Shown: positions 1 to 10,067 of the stretch, piece by piece
Layout: every line of letters starts with the position of its first letter
How positions within the stretch are numbered: the first letter of the stretch is position 1
Source of the DNA: Pseudomonas panipatensis
GTDB lineage: Bacteria; Pseudomonadota; Gammaproteobacteria; Pseudomonadales; Pseudomonadaceae
DNA: 64,000 nt
Assembly (NCBI RefSeq): GCF_900099785.1
Contig: NZ_FNDS01000008.1
Coordinates: 62,001-126,000 of the forward strand
Reading direction: 5' to 3'
The notes under the pieces: generated by a model
Databases searched by the model: none
What the model was told of the DNA's origin: nothing
The model's input: the letters and a program-made list of their open reading frames with translations, nothing else
Position numbers and translations under genes: made by a program

Positions 1-903
1 GGCCGCACCCTTGGCACCACCCAGCTGTTCCGCACCCAGGAGCAGCTCGATGCCGCCGCCAAGGACATTGCCGTGCTGGAAAGCTCCGGCGTGCCTTATG
101 AAGTGCTGGACCGCGCCGGCATCGCCCGCGTCGAACCGGCGCTGGCCAAGGTCGCCGACAAGCTGGTCGGCGCCTTGCGCCTGCCCAATGACCAGACCGG
201 CGACTGCCAGATGTTCACCACCAAGCTCGCCGAACTGGCCCAGGGCCTGGGTGTGGAGTTCCGCTTCGGCAAGGACATTCAGCGCCTGGACTTCGCTGGC
301 GACCGCATCAACGGCGTGTGGGTCGATGGCGAGCTGCTGACCGCCGATCATTACGTGCTGGCGCTGGGCAGCTACTCGCCGCAGATGCTCAAGCCACTGG
401 GCATCGATGCACCGGTCTACCCGCTCAAGGGCTATTCCCTGACCGTGCCGATCACCAACCCGCAGATGGCGCCGACCTCGACCATCCTCGACGAAACCTA
501 CAAGGTCGCCATCACCCGCTTCGATCAGCGCATCCGCGTCGGCGGCATGGCCGAGATCGCCGGTTTTGACCTGTCGCTGAACCCGCGCCGTCGCGAAACC
601 CTGGAAATGATCACCACCGACCTCTACCCGGAAGGCGGCGATGTCAGCCAGGCAGTGTTCTGGACCGGCCTGCGCCCGGCGACCCCGGACGGCACCCCGA
701 TCGTCGGCGGCACCCGCTACCGTAACCTGTTCCTCAACACCGGCCATGGCACCCTTGGTTGGACCATGGCCTGCGGCTCCGGCCGCTACCTGGCCGACCT
801 GATGGCGAAGAAACGCCCACAGATCAGCACCGAAGGCCTGGATATTTCCCGCTACAGCAAATCCCCGGAGAGCCAGAATGCCCATCCAGCGCCAGCACAC
901 TAA
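1..903 (+). CDS. dadA: D-amino acid dehydrogenase, C-terminal 300 residues (5' end outside window)
   Basis: FAD-dependent, membrane-associated oxidative deamination of D-amino acids, chiefly D-alanine to pyruvate, feeding electrons to the respiratory chain. The frame is open from base 1; roughly the first 130 residues of a ~432-residue family member, including the N-terminal dinucleotide-binding fold, lie upstream. Visible are the substrate-domain core and the conserved C-terminal FAD-contact region [15 protein letters not shown] followed by [17 protein letters not shown]. The last 26 bases overlap the RidA-family gene, and dadX follows, giving the known D-/L-alanine catabolic order of Pseudomonas. 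Identity is firm from sequence and neighbours. Confidence 0.95.
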   Translation, partial: GRTLGTTQLFRTQEQLDAAAKDIAVLESSGVPYEVLDRAGIARVEPALAKVADKLVGALRLPNDQTGDCQMFTTKLAELAQGLGVEFRFGKDIQRLDFAGDRINGVWVDGELLTADHYVLALGSYSPQMLKPLGIDAPVYPLKGYSLTVPITNPQMAPTSTILDETYKVAITRFDQRIRVGGMAEIAGFDLSLNPRRRETLEMITTDLYPEGGDVSQAVFWTGLRPATPDGTPIVGGTRYRNLFLNTGHGTLGWTMACGSGRYLADLMAKKRPQISTEGLDISRYSKSPESQNAHPAPAH

Positions 904-1231
904 CGAGCGCCTGAGCCAGATCGTCGTCCACAACGGCACTGTCTACCTCGCCGGCCAGGTCGGCGACGACATGGCCGCGGGCGTCGAACAGCAGACCCGC
1001 GAGACGCTGGCCCACATCGAGCGCCTGCTGGAAGAGGCCGGTACCGACAAGACCCGCATCCTCTCGGTGACCATCTACCTGAAGGACATCGATGCCGATT
1101 TCGCCGGCATGAACAGCGTCTGGGACCAGTGGTTGCCGCAAGGCGTCGCCCCGGCCCGCGCCACCGTGGAAGCCAAGCTCTGCGAGCCTGAGATTCTGGT
1201 GGAGATGTCGGTCATCGCGGCACTGCCGTAA
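878..1231 (+). CDS. RidA/YjgF-family protein of the dad locus
   Basis: A 117-residue protein of the Rid superfamily (YjgF/YER057c), compact trimeric proteins that typically hydrolyse reactive enamine/imine intermediates released by amino-acid-oxidising or PLP enzymes. Family features include [18 protein letters not shown] near residues 13-30 and the C-terminal [12 protein letters not shown]. The ATG lies inside dadA (26-base overlap), which indicates translational coupling. A role in clearing the 2-imino acid made by DadA is a reasonable inference from position, not shown by the sequence. A rho-independent terminator follows 14 bases after the stop. Confidence 0.9.
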   Translation: MPIQRQHTNERLSQIVVHNGTVYLAGQVGDDMAAGVEQQTRETLAHIERLLEEAGTDKTRILSVTIYLKDIDADFAGMNSVWDQWLPQGVAPARATVEAKLCEPEILVEMSVIAALP

Positions 1232-1244
1232 ACCGTTGCGTGTG

Positions 1245-1271
1245 GCCCGGCCGGAACGCCGGGCTTTTTTT
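1245..1271 (+). terminator. Rho-independent terminator after the RidA-family gene
   Basis: A GCCCGG/CCGGGC stem (1245-1250 and 1259-1264) is followed directly by seven T residues. It lies between the RidA-family gene and dadX, so dadX probably has some independent transcription or depends on read-through. Confidence 0.8.
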
Positions 1272-1312
1272 CACCTGTTTTTCGTCGCACCCATAAGTAG
1301 AGAGTTCTCGCC

Positions 1313-2386
1313 ATGCGTCCAGCCCGTGCCCTGATCGATCTCCAGGCCCTGCGCCACAATTACCGACTGGCCCGCGAAGTCAGCGGCGCGCGCGCCCTGG
1401 CAGTGGTCAAGGCGGACGCGTACGGACACGGTGCGGTGCGCTGTGCCAAGGCGCTGGAAGCGGAAGCCGACGGCTTCGCCGTGGCCTGCATCGAAGAGGC
1501 GCTGGAGCTGCGCGACGCCGGTATCCGTGCGCCCATCCTGCTGCTGGAGGGCTTTTTCGAAGCCAGCGAGCTGGAATTGATCGAGCGTCATGATTTCTGG
1601 TGCGTGGTGCATTCGGCCTGGCAACTGGAGGCGCTGGAGCGTGCGCGTCCGGCCAAGCCGCTGACGATCTGGCTGAAGATGGATTCGGGGATGCACCGGG
1701 TCGGCTTCTTCCCGCAGGACTACGCCGCCGCCCTGGCGCGCCTGCAAGCCCTGCCGCACGTCGGCAAGGTGGTGCTGATGAGCCACTTCTCGCGTGCCGA
1801 CGAGCTGGACTGCCGCCGCACGGAAGAACAGGTCGCTGTTTTCGAGGCTGTACGTGCCGGGCTGAGCAACGAAGTCAGCCTGCGCAATTCGCCCGGCATC
1901 CTCGGCTGGCCGAGCGTGCCCAGCGACTGGGTGCGTCCGGGCATCATGCTCTACGGCGCCACGCCCTTCGAGCAGGCGCATCCCCTGGCCGACCAGTTGC
2001 GTCCGGTCATGACCCTGGAGTCCAAGGTGATCAGCGTCCGCGAACTGCCCGCGGGCGAGCCGGTGGGCTACGGCGCGCGTTACGTCGCCGAGCGTCCGGT
2101 GCGCGTCGGCGTGGTCGCCATGGGCTATGCCGACGGCTATCCGCGCCACGCCCCGGACGGCACCCCGGTATTCGTCGATGGCAAGCCGAGCCGGATCATC
2201 GGTCGCGTCTCCATGGACATGCTCACCGTCGATCTCACCGATTTGCCGGGTGCCGGTCTGGGCAGCCGCGTCGAACTCTGGGGCGCCCAGGTGCCGGCCA
2301 GCCAGTTGGCCAGCCTGTGCGGCGCCATTCCTTATCAACTGTTCTGCAACCTCAAGCGGGTTCCGCGGGTCTACAGCGGCGACTGA
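1313..2386 (+). CDS. dadX: Catabolic alanine racemase
   Basis: PLP-dependent interconversion of L- and D-alanine, supplying D-alanine to DadA during growth on L-alanine. The 357-residue length matches the family. Lys33 in [10 protein letters not shown] is the PLP Schiff-base lysine. Tyr253 in VGYGARY is the second catalytic base. MGYADGYPR and the C-terminal Greek-key barrel domain are intact. It follows dadA and the RidA gene but is separated from them by a terminator. The lone racemase motif set cannot by itself distinguish biosynthetic Alr from DadX; the dad context decides it. Confidence 0.95.
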   Translation: MRPARALIDLQALRHNYRLAREVSGARALAVVKADAYGHGAVRCAKALEAEADGFAVACIEEALELRDAGIRAPILLLEGFFEASELELIERHDFWCVVHSAWQLEALERARPAKPLTIWLKMDSGMHRVGFFPQDYAAALARLQALPHVGKVVLMSHFSRADELDCRRTEEQVAVFEAVRAGLSNEVSLRNSPGILGWPSVPSDWVRPGIMLYGATPFEQAHPLADQLRPVMTLESKVISVRELPAGEPVGYGARYVAERPVRVGVVAMGYADGYPRHAPDGTPVFVDGKPSRIIGRVSMDMLTVDLTDLPGAGLGSRVELWGAQVPASQLASLCGAIPYQLFCNLKRVPRVYSGD

Positions 2387-2565
2387 TCGCGCGACCGACG
2401 TCTGGCCGAGGCTGTAAAAACTCATCCGGCATTCAGGGCTCGATCTGTTGTAAATACTGAACGGTGTTGCCATGATACGGAGCACTTGGAACCCGCTCGG
2501 CGTCAGCCGTTGGCGGGTTCTGCCTTTACAGCCCGCCAGAACAAGAAATAAGGAGGACCCCACCC

Positions 2566-3114
2566 TTGGACGTCGGTGCTCGTCTGCAAGCCATCCGTAA
2601 GCTCAAAGGGCTGTCCCAGCGTGAACTCGCCAAGCGCGCGGGCGTCACCAACAGCACCATCTCGATGATCGAGAAGAACAGCGTGAGCCCCTCGATCAGC
2701 TCGTTGAAGAAGGTGCTGAGCGGTATTCCGATGTCCCTGGTGGAGTTCTTCTCCCTCGACATCGAGCAGGACAGCAATACGCAGGTGGTCTACAAGGCAG
2801 ACGAACTGAGCGACATGTCCAGCGGTGAGATCGTCATGAAGCTGATCGGCAAGGCCTACCCCAGCCGGTCCATCACCCTGCTCGACGAGACCTACCCACC
2901 GGGTTCCGACACGGGCAATGACATGTATGCCCATGAGGGCGAAGAGACCGGCGTACTGGTCGAGGGCCGGCTCGAGCTGACCGTCGGCGACGAGGTCTAC
3001 ATCCTCGAGAGTGGCGACAGCTATTATTTCGACAGCACCCGCCCGCACCGTTTCCGCAACCCTTTCGATGTGCCGGCGAGGTTGATAAGCGCGACAACTC
3101 CGGCAAATTTTTAG
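2566..3114 (+). CDS. pauR: XRE-cupin transcriptional regulator of polyamine catabolism
   Basis: A 182-residue regulator with an N-terminal XRE helix-turn-helix (about residues 5-60, GLSQRELAKRAGVTNSTISMIE) and a C-terminal cupin (about 105-178, HEGEETGVLVEGRLELTVGDE). It is the counterpart of PauR, known in P. aeruginosa to repress gamma-glutamylated putrescine/cadaverine catabolism. Start is TTG 2566, chosen because AGGAGG at 2551-2556 sits 9 bases upstream and the XRE fold begins at once. A short hairpin (3115-3131) without a T run follows. The agu and spu polyamine genes lie further right in this window, so this is a plausible local regulator of them. Confidence 0.9.
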   Translation: MDVGARLQAIRKLKGLSQRELAKRAGVTNSTISMIEKNSVSPSISSLKKVLSGIPMSLVEFFSLDIEQDSNTQVVYKADELSDMSSGEIVMKLIGKAYPSRSITLLDETYPPGSDTGNDMYAHEGEETGVLVEGRLELTVGDEVYILESGDSYYFDSTRPHRFRNPFDVPARLISATTPANF

Positions 3115-3275
3115 AGGCGGCTGAGCCGCCTGCGACCTAACGCCGCAAGGCCTTCAGGGGCCTCGCAATTGTTTCGACCCGGTAATTTTTGTCGTTATAC
3201 TGGCCGCCGCCCGCGCGACCTAGACTACGATGAAAACCGTGCCCGGGCGTGATAAGCCACGATGAGGGTGAAAGG

Positions 3276-3707
3276 GTGAACCTGATTAAAAAAATGCTGG
3301 TGGCTCAAGCTGCCGTGCTGGCCCTGTTGGCCGCAAGCGCTCAGGCCACGACCAACGATGACGCGATCGCCAAGCGTCTCGAGCCGGTGGGTAAGGTCTG
3401 CGTCCAGGGCAAGGAATGCGAGGGCGTTGGCGCCGTGGCTTCCGCGGGTGCCGGTGGCGGTGCGCCGCGTTCTGGCGAAGAGATCGTCGGCAAGGTCTGC
3501 ACCAACTGCCATGGCACCGGCCTGCTGGGTTCGCCGAAGATCGGCGACAAGGCCGACTGGGGCAAGCGCGCGAAGGACCAGGGTGGTCTCGACGCTCTGC
3601 TGGCCAAAGCCATTTCCGGCTTCAACGCCATGCCGCCGAAAGGCACCTGTGCCGACTGCTCGGACGACGAGCTGAAAGCCGCGATCAAGCACATGTCCGG
3701 CCTGTAA
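3276..3707 (+). CDS. cycB: Periplasmic cytochrome c5
   Basis: A small c-type cytochrome that carries electrons in the periplasm. Start is taken at GTG 3276 (143 residues), after a purine-rich GAGGGTGAAAG; an in-frame GTG at 3249 would add nine residues ahead of the signal peptide. Residues 1-24 (LIKKMLVAQAAVLALLAASAQA) form a Sec signal peptide. The haem site is CTNCH, and the paired cysteines in GTCADCSDD are typical of the c5 subfamily. Terminal partner oxidase cannot be inferred from sequence. A strong terminator separates it from convergent xpt. Confidence 0.93.
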   Translation: MNLIKKMLVAQAAVLALLAASAQATTNDDAIAKRLEPVGKVCVQGKECEGVGAVASAGAGGGAPRSGEEIVGKVCTNCHGTGLLGSPKIGDKADWGKRAKDQGGLDALLAKAISGFNAMPPKGTCADCSDDELKAAIKHMSGL

Positions 3708-3723
3708 TTCGCCGGCATGTTGT

Positions 3724-3750
3724 GAAAAAGCCGCCTACGGGCGGCTTTTT
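3724..3750. terminator. Bidirectional terminator between cycB and xpt
   Basis: AAAAAGCCGCC and GGCGGCTTTTT flank a four-base loop. There is an A run on the left and a T run on the right, so it can end transcripts from both convergent genes. Confidence 0.85.
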
Positions 3751-3773
3751 CGTGTCTGCGCGATGCGCATCGG

Positions 3774-4562
<789 letters not shown>

Positions 4563-6572
4563 TCAGCGCTTGAGCAGCGCGCGAATATCCGCCAGCGCCG
4601 CATTGCCCTTGGCTGCCTTGACCTCCTGCGGCGCGTCTTCCTGCCCTTCCCAGATCAGGTCTTCCGGCGGCAGCTCGTCGAGGAAGCGGCTCGGCGAGCA
4701 GTCGATGATCTCGCCGTACTGCTTGCGCTTGGCGGCGAAGGTCATGGCCAGGTTCTTCTTCGCCCGGGTGATGCCGACATAGGCCAGGCGCCGCTCTTCC
4801 TCGATGGTGTCGGCCTCGATGCTGGAGCGGTGCGGGAGGATTTCCTCCTCCACGCCGAGGATGAAGACGTAGGGGAACTCCAGCCCCTTGGAGGCATGCA
4901 GGGTCATCATCTGCACGCCCTCGGCGCCGTCTTCCTCTTCCTGCTGGCGTTCCAGCATGTCGCGCAGGACCAGCTTGGCGATGGCCTGCTCGATGGTCAT
5001 GTCGCCTTCTTCGTCGCGCTCCAGGGTGTTCTTCAGCGCATCGATGAGGAACCAGACGTTGCCCATGCGGAAGTCGGCGACCTTGTCGCTGGAGGCGTTC
5101 TGCCGTAGCCAGTTCTCGTAGTCGATGTCCATCACCATGCTGCGCAGGGCGCCGATCGGGTCATTGCCGGCGCACTGCTCGCGGACCTTTTCGATAAAGC
5201 GCTTGAAGCGTTGCAGTCGTTCGACATAGCGGCTGTCGAGGTGCTCGCCGAGGCCGATTTCGTCGCAGGCATTGAACATCGAGGTGCCGCGCTCGGTGGC
5301 GTAATTGCCGAGCTTCTCCAGGGTCGCCGAGCCGATTTCGCGGCGTGGCACGTTGATCACGCGGAGGAAGGCGTTGTCGTCGTCCGGGTTCACCAGCAGG
5401 CGGAAATAGGACATCAGGTCCTTCACTTCCTGGCGCCCGAAGAAGCTGGTGCCGCCGGACAGTCGGTAGGGGATCTGGTGGTGCTGCAACTTCAGCTCGA
5501 TCAATTTGGCCTGGTAGTTGCCGCGGTAGAGGATGGCGAATTCGCTGTATGGCCGCTGGGTCTTCAGGTGGATGGTGAGGATTTCCATGGCCACCCGCTC
5601 GGCCTCGGCTTCCTCGTTGCGGCAGCGGATCACCCGGATCGGGTCGCCTTCGCCCATCTCGCTCCACAACTGCTTTTCGAACACGTGCGGGTTGTTGGCG
5701 ATGAGCACGTTGGCGCATTTGAGGATGCGGCTGGTGGAGCGGTAGTTCTGCTCCAGCATCACCACCTTCAGCGAGGGGAAGTCATCCTTCAGTTGCATCA
5801 GGTTTTCCGGGCGCGCGCCGCGCCAGGCGTAGATCGACTGGTCGTCGTCGCCGACCACGGTGAAATGCGCGCGCTGCTGCACCAGCAGCTTCACCAGCAG
5901 GTACTGGCTGGCGTTGGTGTCCTGGTATTCGTCGACCAGCATGTAGCGCACGCGGTTGCGCCACTTGTCGAGGATCTCCGGGTTGTCCTGGAACAGTTTC
6001 ACCGGTTGCAGGATGAGGTCGTCGAAATCCACGGCGTTGTATGCGCGCAAGGTGCGCTGGTAGTGCAGGTAGACCATCGCCGCGGTCTGTTCCTTGGGAT
6101 TGCGCGCTTTCTCCAGCGCCTCTTCGGGCAGGATCAGGTCGTTCTTCCAGGCGCCGATGAGGTTCTTGATCTCGTCGATGCCATCGTCCCCGGAATACTC
6201 CTTCTGCATGATGTCGGTCATCAGCGCCTTCACGTCGCTCTCGTCGAAGATCGAGAAGCCCGGCTTGTAGCCGAGCGCGGCGTATTCCTTGCGGATGATG
6301 TTCAGGCCCAGGTTGTGGAAGGTCGAGACCGTCAGGCCCTTGCCCTCGCCGGGACGCAGCAGGGTGCCGACGCGCTCCTTCATCTCGCGCGCGGCCTTGT
6401 TGGTGAAGGTCACCGCAACGATGTACTGGGCGCGGATGCCGCACTGCTGGACGAGGTAGGCGATCTTGCGGGTGATCACGCTGGTCTTGCCGGAACCGGC
6501 GCCGGCCAGCACCAGCAGGGGGCCGCCGACGTAATTCACGGCTTCCTGTTGCCGAGGGTTGAGTCGGGACAT
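4563..6572 (-). CDS. rep: ATP-dependent DNA helicase Rep (superfamily 1)
   Basis: A 3'-5' helicase that helps replication forks move through protein roadblocks. Starting at ATG 6572 gives 669 residues, the usual Rep length. Walker A LAGAGSGKT is at residues 22-30, motif II is LVDEYQDTN, motif III DDDQSIYAWRGA, motif IV QNYRS, and motif V/VI TLHASKGLEFPYVF and ERRLAYVGITRAKK. The open frame continues 82 codons upstream without family similarity, so those are excluded. It is monocistronic and divergent from the GGDEF-EAL gene. Confidence 0.95.
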   Translation of the reverse strand: MSRLNPRQQEAVNYVGGPLLVLAGAGSGKTSVITRKIAYLVQQCGIRAQYIVAVTFTNKAAREMKERVGTLLRPGEGKGLTVSTFHNLGLNIIRKEYAALGYKPGFSIFDESDVKALMTDIMQKEYSGDDGIDEIKNLIGAWKNDLILPEEALEKARNPKEQTAAMVYLHYQRTLRAYNAVDFDDLILQPVKLFQDNPEILDKWRNRVRYMLVDEYQDTNASQYLLVKLLVQQRAHFTVVGDDDQSIYAWRGARPENLMQLKDDFPSLKVVMLEQNYRSTSRILKCANVLIANNPHVFEKQLWSEMGEGDPIRVIRCRNEEAEAERVAMEILTIHLKTQRPYSEFAILYRGNYQAKLIELKLQHHQIPYRLSGGTSFFGRQEVKDLMSYFRLLVNPDDDNAFLRVINVPRREIGSATLEKLGNYATERGTSMFNACDEIGLGEHLDSRYVERLQRFKRFIEKVREQCAGNDPIGALRSMVMDIDYENWLRQNASSDKVADFRMGNVWFLIDALKNTLERDEEGDMTIEQAIAKLVLRDMLERQQEEEDGAEGVQMMTLHASKGLEFPYVFILGVEEEILPHRSSIEADTIEEERRLAYVGITRAKKNLAMTFAAKRKQYGEIIDCSPSRFLDELPPEDLIWEGQEDAPQEVKAAKGNAALADIRALLKR

Positions 6573-6689
6573 GGGGGGAGAAGGGTCTGTAGCGAAGCGG
6601 GCGGCTATTCTATCAGGCTGCCTCCGGGCTGTGGCGGCGGGCGGAAAAGCGGCGATCTGTGACGGGGTCGAGCTTCGCGGTTTTGGATA

Positions 6690-6705
6690 AATACATCTTT
6701 GTATT
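6690..6705. promoter_or_regulatory. Inverted repeat in the rep / GGDEF-EAL divergent region
   Basis: AATACA and TGTATT arms flank TCTT inside an AT-richer patch of the 276-base divergent intergenic region. It could be an operator or part of a promoter; no consensus fits cleanly. Confidence 0.35.
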
Positions 6706-6848
6706 AGGCTTGTGTCGGTAATACTTGAAGAAAACTCTGAAGAGTTTCTCGGAATTCCCCGTGGCTTCTCTCTTTTTGCCCGAGGCGCGAGGGGTTCGAA
6801 CCGGGATGACCGGCGCAAGGGAAGGCGCTCCTGGATCGTCTCATCTCA

Positions 6849-8543
6849 ATGAATGGGGGTCGCTTGGCAGCGTCGTTGGAACCAACGCGCCTGCTCCTGC
6901 TGGCGGAAACGCCACAGTGGGCCCAACTGCTGCGTGAGCATCTCGCCGCGCTGGGGTCGGCTTACTCGCTGATTACTGCGCCTTCCTGGGAAGCGGCCAG
7001 CAGCCTCTTCGAGGAAGACCAGATCGGCCTGCTGCTGGCTACCCCGCGCAAGCTGCCTTCCGCACGCAACTGCCATCTGCCGATGATCCTGCTGCTGGAG
7101 CAGGAGCCCGCCGAGCCGCCGGCGGGGGTCGTCGATTGGCTGGTTCCCGCCCACCTCAACAGCGAAGTGCTGCGCCGTGCCCTGCGCTACGCCCGCGAGC
7201 GCTCCGGCCTGCAGACCACCCTGCAGCGCCTGGCCGAGCAGGACCCGCTGACCGGCATCGCCAACCGCCAAGGTTTCCAGACACTGCTTGCCGCGCGCCT
7301 TAGCGAGTTCGACGGGCGCGGGCTGGTCCTCGGCCATCTCGATCTGGATAACTTCCGCCACGTCAACGACGCCCTTGGCCACCAGGCCGGCGACCGGCTG
7401 ATCCTGCAAGTGGTGGCACGCCTGAGGGCCGAGTTGGACAACGGCGACCACCTGGCCCGCCTGGGCAGCGACGAATTCGCCCTGTTGCTGGATACCCGGC
7501 GTGACGGTCAGCGTGCCGCGCGCTTGGCCGAGCGGATCACCGAGGTGCTCGGCGAACCCTACTGGGTCGAGGGTGAAAGCCTGCTGCTGGGGTGCAGCCT
7601 GGGTGTCGCCCACGCCCGTGCCGGCGACAGCGCCGACCCGCTGATGTGGCACGCGCATATCGCCATGCAGCACGCGAAGATCCGCCAGGGCTGCACCTTC
7701 CACATCTTCGACGAGCGCGTTAACCGCGGCGCGCGCAGCCTGGCCGACCTGGAGAGCGAGTTGCGCCGCGCGCTGCGCCGCGATGAGCTGGAGCTGCACT
7801 ATCAGCCGCGCATGGACCTGGAGAGCGGGCGCATCGTCGGCCTGGAGGCGCTGGTGCGCTGGCGGCATCCGGCGCGCGGTCTGCTCACCCCGGGCGATTT
7901 CGTTCCGCTGGCCGAGGAGAGCGGGCTGATCATCCCGCTCGGCTACTGGGTGATTTCCCGGGCCCTGCGCGATATGCAATGGCTGCTCGGACGCGGGTTG
8001 CCGCCGTTGCACATGGCGATCAACCTGTCGTTCCGCCAGTTCCAGGACAGCCAACTGCTGCCGACCCTGCAACGGCTGATCGCCGAGCGCGGCGTGGACG
8101 CCCGCTGGCTGGAGTTCGAACTCACCGAAACCGCGGTGATGCGCCGCAGCGACCAGGTGCTGCAGACCATGCAGGCCCTCGGTCAACTTGGCGTGCGTTT
8201 CTCCCTGGACGATTTCGGCACCGGCTTCTCCTCCTTCGTGCACCTCAATAGCCTGCCGATCACCTTGCTGAAGATCGACAAGAGCTTCGTCGGCGGCATG
8301 CACGAACGCCCCGAGAATCGCCAGTTGGTGCGGGCGATGATCAACCTGGCGCACAACCTCAACCTGGAGGTGGTCGCCGAGGGGGTGGAAACCGTCGAGC
8401 AGCAGATGCAATTGCGCCAGTTCGGCAGCGACCAGGTCCAGGGCTACTGGATCAGCCGGCCCCTGCCGCTGGCCGAACTGGCGCGCTTCCTGGTGTTCGG
8501 CGCCAATCGCGCGCTCAAGCAGCAGGATTCAGTGGGCAACTGA
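6849..8543 (+). CDS. proE: GGDEF-EAL c-di-GMP phosphodiesterase (ProE-like)
   Basis: 564 residues: a short N-terminal region resembling a degenerate receiver (1-115), GGDEF domain (about 130-285) and EAL domain (about 300-550). The GGDEF signature reads GSDEF and there is no RxxD inhibitory site, so cyclase activity is doubtful. The EAL motifs look complete: LEALVRW, INLSFRQF, ELTET, LDDFGTGFSS, IDKSFV and AEGVET, predicting c-di-GMP hydrolysis. Position between rep and the MATE gene matches PA5295 (ProE), reported to be a phosphodiesterase affecting exopolysaccharide. No membrane segment is seen. ATG 6849 lacks a clear Shine-Dalgarno. The 3' end overlaps the MATE gene tail to tail by 29 bases. 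Confidence 0.85.
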   Translation: MNGGRLAASLEPTRLLLLAETPQWAQLLREHLAALGSAYSLITAPSWEAASSLFEEDQIGLLLATPRKLPSARNCHLPMILLLEQEPAEPPAGVVDWLVPAHLNSEVLRRALRYARERSGLQTTLQRLAEQDPLTGIANRQGFQTLLAARLSEFDGRGLVLGHLDLDNFRHVNDALGHQAGDRLILQVVARLRAELDNGDHLARLGSDEFALLLDTRRDGQRAARLAERITEVLGEPYWVEGESLLLGCSLGVAHARAGDSADPLMWHAHIAMQHAKIRQGCTFHIFDERVNRGARSLADLESELRRALRRDELELHYQPRMDLESGRIVGLEALVRWRHPARGLLTPGDFVPLAEESGLIIPLGYWVISRALRDMQWLLGRGLPPLHMAINLSFRQFQDSQLLPTLQRLIAERGVDARWLEFELTETAVMRRSDQVLQTMQALGQLGVRFSLDDFGTGFSSFVHLNSLPITLLKIDKSFVGGMHERPENRQLVRAMINLAHNLNLEVVAEGVETVEQQMQLRQFGSDQVQGYWISRPLPLAELARFLVFGANRALKQQDSVGN

Positions 8544-9924
8544 GCGTGGCCGGCGCGCGCGGCTGCAACAGCCGTGCGCTGCGCGTCTCGAAGGCCAGGC
8601 ACAGGCCCAGCGCTGTGCAGGCCAGCCCCGCCGCCAGCCCCGCCGCCAGCCCCCACCAGACGCCTGGCGCGCCCCAGCCGAGCGGGAAGGCCAGCAGCCA
8701 GGCCAGCGGCACCCCGGCCAGCCAATAGCCGACCAGGCCCACGAGGAAGGTGGTGCGGGCATCTTTCAGGCCGCGCAGGGCGCCCATGGCGATGCTTTGG
8801 GTGCCGTCGAACAGCTCGAACCAGGCGGCGATCGCCAACAGGCTCACGGCCAGTTGCACCACGGCCTGGTTGTCCGGCGTGTCGAGGTCGAGGAACAGGC
8901 CGACGACTGGCCTGGGCGCCAACCAGAACAACAGCGCGAAAGCGAACATGCACAGGGCGCCGAAGCCGATGCCCACGCGCCCGCTGCGCCGTGCTTCGAG
9001 CAGGCGTCCGGCGCCGTAGTGCTGGCCGATGCGGAAGGTCACCGCGTAGGAAATGCCCACCGGCAGCATGAAGGCGACGTACACCGACTGGATGGCGATC
9101 TGGTGCGCGGCCAGGGCGCCGGCACCGATGGCGCCCATGCACAGGGTGGCGACGCTGAACATCCCCGACTCCACCGCGTAGGTGCCGCCGATCGGCAGGC
9201 CCAGGCGCAGGGTTTCACCGATGCCGCGCCAGTCCGGCCGGAGCAGGCCGCGCAGCAGCGGATAGTGGGCATAGCCGGGGTGCCAGCGCAGGTAGAGGGC
9301 GAGGATCAGCGGTAGCAGGTTCATGACCACAGCGCTGACCAGGCCTATCCCGGCCAGGCCGAGGCGGGGCAGGCCGAACCAGCCTTCGAGGAAGGCGTAG
9401 TTCAGTCCCAGGTTGGCCAGGGCGCCGATCGCGCTGATGGCCATCACCGGACCGCTGCGCTCGATGGCGCTGGTGAAGCCGCGCAAGACCATGAAGGCCA
9501 GGAAGCCGGGCAGGGCGAAGAGGATGCTGTGCAGAAAACTCATGGTGCCCTGCACGGTCTCGGCGGCCTGACCGAAGGCCAGCAGCGCCGGCCGCAGGTG
9601 CCACAGCAGCAGCCCGGCGAGCAGGGTCAGGCCGAGGGCGACCCAGAGTCCGGCCTGGGTCGCCCGTACCACGCCAGCGCTGTCGCGCGCGCCGTGGCGG
9701 ATGGCGACCAGGTTGCCGCTGGCGGCCACCACGCCGCTGCACAGGGTCGACACGAAGGCGTAGGCGGAGGCGCCCAGCCCGCCGGATGCCAGGGCCTGCG
9801 GGCCGAGCTTGCCCATCATCAGGGTGTCGGTGAAGACCATGGCGACATAGGCCAGTTGGGCGGCGATCAGCGGCCCGGCCAGGCGCAGGATGGCCCGCAG
9901 TTCGGTGCGGTAGGGTGAAGTCAT
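8515..9924 (-). CDS. MATE-family multidrug/cation exporter
   Basis: A cytoplasmic-membrane antiporter of the MATE family: 469 residues from ATG 9924 and about 12 hydrophobic segments in two homologous halves. Typical sequences are LIAAQLAYVAMVFTDTLMMGKLG in the first helix pair and the matching LGLPIGGTYAVESGMFSVATL in the second. Substrate cannot be read from sequence. It is divergent from a LysR regulator whose start follows a 17-bp inverted repeat, so LysR control of this exporter is likely. The upstream frame is open but does not add family residues. Confidence 0.88.
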   Translation of the reverse strand: MTSPYRTELRAILRLAGPLIAAQLAYVAMVFTDTLMMGKLGPQALASGGLGASAYAFVSTLCSGVVAASGNLVAIRHGARDSAGVVRATQAGLWVALGLTLLAGLLLWHLRPALLAFGQAAETVQGTMSFLHSILFALPGFLAFMVLRGFTSAIERSGPVMAISAIGALANLGLNYAFLEGWFGLPRLGLAGIGLVSAVVMNLLPLILALYLRWHPGYAHYPLLRGLLRPDWRGIGETLRLGLPIGGTYAVESGMFSVATLCMGAIGAGALAAHQIAIQSVYVAFMLPVGISYAVTFRIGQHYGAGRLLEARRSGRVGIGFGALCMFAFALLFWLAPRPVVGLFLDLDTPDNQAVVQLAVSLLAIAAWFELFDGTQSIAMGALRGLKDARTTFLVGLVGYWLAGVPLAWLLAFPLGWGAPGVWWGLAAGLAAGLACTALGLCLAFETRSARLLQPRAPATLSCPLNPAA

Positions 9925-10036
9925 GGAATGCGTCTGGCTCAGTGAAGGCGGCGGCACGCGGCCTCGGCGGTTCGTGGTTGGAGCCATTCTGCTGGGCGCC
10001 GTGGACTTCCCACAAAAGGAAAAAAGCGATGCAATG

Positions 10037-10053
10037 CATGAGTCTGACTCATG
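10037..10053. promoter_or_regulatory. 17-bp perfect inverted repeat between MATE and LysR genes
   Basis: CATGAGTC-T-GACTCATG, eight-base arms with a one-base centre, ends 14 bases before the LysR start codon. It is a candidate binding site for the LysR protein in the 143-base divergent intergenic region. Confidence 0.55.
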
Positions 10054-10067
10054 TCTGAAAGGTTGCC

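Noticed and set aside
5211..6662. A 483-codon plus-strand frame opposite rep
   Set aside because: It is antisense to the confirmed rep gene and has no recognisable domain.
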